Positions 63,467 through 64,000 of a DNA stretch of 64,000 nucleotides are shown one piece after another. Source of the stretch: Renibacterium salmoninarum ATCC 33209 (GTDB taxonomy: Bacteria > Actinomycetota > Actinomycetes > Actinomycetales > Micrococcaceae); assembly GCF_000018885.1 (NCBI RefSeq), contig NC_010168.1, forward strand, positions 1,798,001 to 1,862,000, read 5' to 3'. Under the pieces are notes generated by a model. It saw only the letters and a program-made list of their open reading frames with translations. It did no database searches and was not told the DNA's origin. Position numbers and translations under genes: made by a program. How positions within the stretch are numbered: the first letter of the stretch is position 1; the number at the start of each line of letters is the position of its first letter.

Positions 63467-64000
63467 TGTATCGCTTTCTCTTTAGCCGGCAGTGGCTCGG
63501 TTACTTGGCGCTGGCCGCCTTTTTTGCTGCAGTTTGCGCCGGGCTGGGAATTTGGCAGTTGGATCGGCGTGCCGAAGTGGTGCAGAACATTACCCGCATC
63601 AATACGAATTACTCGGCGACGCCGATGAGCTTTGCGGCGGCAAGACCGCTATTTAGCCAATTCGACAAGGCCAAAGAATGGAGCCAAGTCAGTCTGACCG
63701 GAAGTTACGACCTGAGCGGCCAACGCGTAGTTCGTAACCGACCGTTCAACGGACAACCGGGATATGAAGTTGCCGTGCCGTTCAAACTGCTGAGAGGCGA
63801 GTCGGTGATTATTGACCGCGGCTGGTTGCCAATTGGCGATCAAGAAGCTGGCCGACCAGATTCTGTGCCGGCCCCAGCCACCGGTACCGTCACCGTCGTC
63901 GGCCGGTTGAAGCCTGGCGAGCCGCAAGTGGCTCGTGGCGCACCCGAAGGCCAAATCGCGTCAATCTATTTACCCGGCTATGCCCAGCAACTGAACTATC
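63466..64000 (+). CDS. SURF1 family cytochrome oxidase assembly protein, cut by the window end
   Basis: The first 178 residues of a SURF1 protein. The N-terminal anchor YRFLFSRQWLGYLALAAFFAAVCAGLGIWQLDRR is the standard SURF1 start, followed by the GSYDLSGQRVVRNRPFNGQPGYEVAVPF and VIIDRGWLPIG motifs. The second membrane helix lies beyond the window. SURF1 helps assemble the aa3 oxidase, tying this end of the window loosely to CtaG in the copper operon. ATG overlaps the previous stop by 1 bp (TGATG). Confidence 0.93.
   Translation, partial: MYRFLFSRQWLGYLALAAFFAAVCAGLGIWQLDRRAEVVQNITRINTNYSATPMSFAAARPLFSQFDKAKEWSQVSLTGSYDLSGQRVVRNRPFNGQPGYEVAVPFKLLRGESVIIDRGWLPIGDQEAGRPDSVPAPATGTVTVVGRLKPGEPQVARGAPEGQIASIYLPGYAQQLNY

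Overview
The window looks like chromosomal DNA of a moderate-GC actinobacterium of the family Micrococcaceae (Arthrobacter relatives). It carries a complete Pup-proteasome locus, a mycothiol ligase (mshC), actinobacterial glycogen genes, TAG/TAA/TGA-broken relics of typical soil-Arthrobacter genes, and an unusually high load of pseudogenes. That load (eleven damaged genes in 64 kb), together with the moderate GC, points to a host-restricted genome in decay. Renibacterium salmoninarum is my best guess from general knowledge; it is not proven by the sequence.

Layout. 0.1-12.5 kb, mostly minus strand: two FKBP isomerases, then pafA, prcA, prcB, pup, dop and arc/mpa (transcribed arc to pafA), trmI, a site-2-protease homologue and a HAD phosphatase, followed by a PAC2 protein. 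12.5-18.7 kb: mshC, uppP, an aldo/keto reductase, an acidic conserved protein, two pseudogenes (DUF5703, acyl-CoA dehydrogenase) and an M20 peptidase. 18.9-21.8 kb: tRNA-Leu(GAG), a secreted S1 protease with a C-terminal lectin domain and a broken GH64 beta-1,3-glucanase, resembling a yeast-wall-lytic pair.

22.2-32.6 kb, plus strand: the most interesting region. Eight tightly packed genes run from one promoter-like sequence: a His-rich membrane protein, a metal-chelate ABC importer (binding lipoprotein, permease, ATPase), a CopD-CtaG fusion, a Cu+ P-type ATPase, a cytochrome P450 lacking the ExxR motif, and a PvcA/IsnA/Dit1-family isonitrile synthase. I infer an isonitrile metallophore (probably copper) biosynthesis, uptake and delivery operon.

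32.6-46.1 kb: a kynureninase pseudogene; a fatty-acid set (MaoC hydratase, long FabG, thiolase, divergent TetR with its own operator, and an acyl-CoA oxidase-like enzyme), like the htdX-fabG4-fadA2-fadE5 neighbourhood of mycobacteria; a carboxylesterase pseudogene; glutamate decarboxylase; glgA; and a frameshifted glgC. 46.1-54.9 kb: a zinc-ribbon SDR, a three-gene ATP-grasp/alpha-E/transglutaminase module with two of three genes broken, a YeiH transporter, and a multiply damaged pepN with an 11-bp tandem repeat. 55-64 kb: RidA, an SDR remnant, a lipoate-ligase-like protein, rpmE2, a peroxiredoxin, an SpoU methyltransferase, a broken TauE, an ABC ATPase, serB, two SDRs including fabG, a DUF3099 protein, a small zinc-ribbon protein and the start of a SURF1 gene.

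Frames were followed by eye, and every frameshift was tested by joining translated pieces and checking that the net indel length agrees with the frames on both sides.
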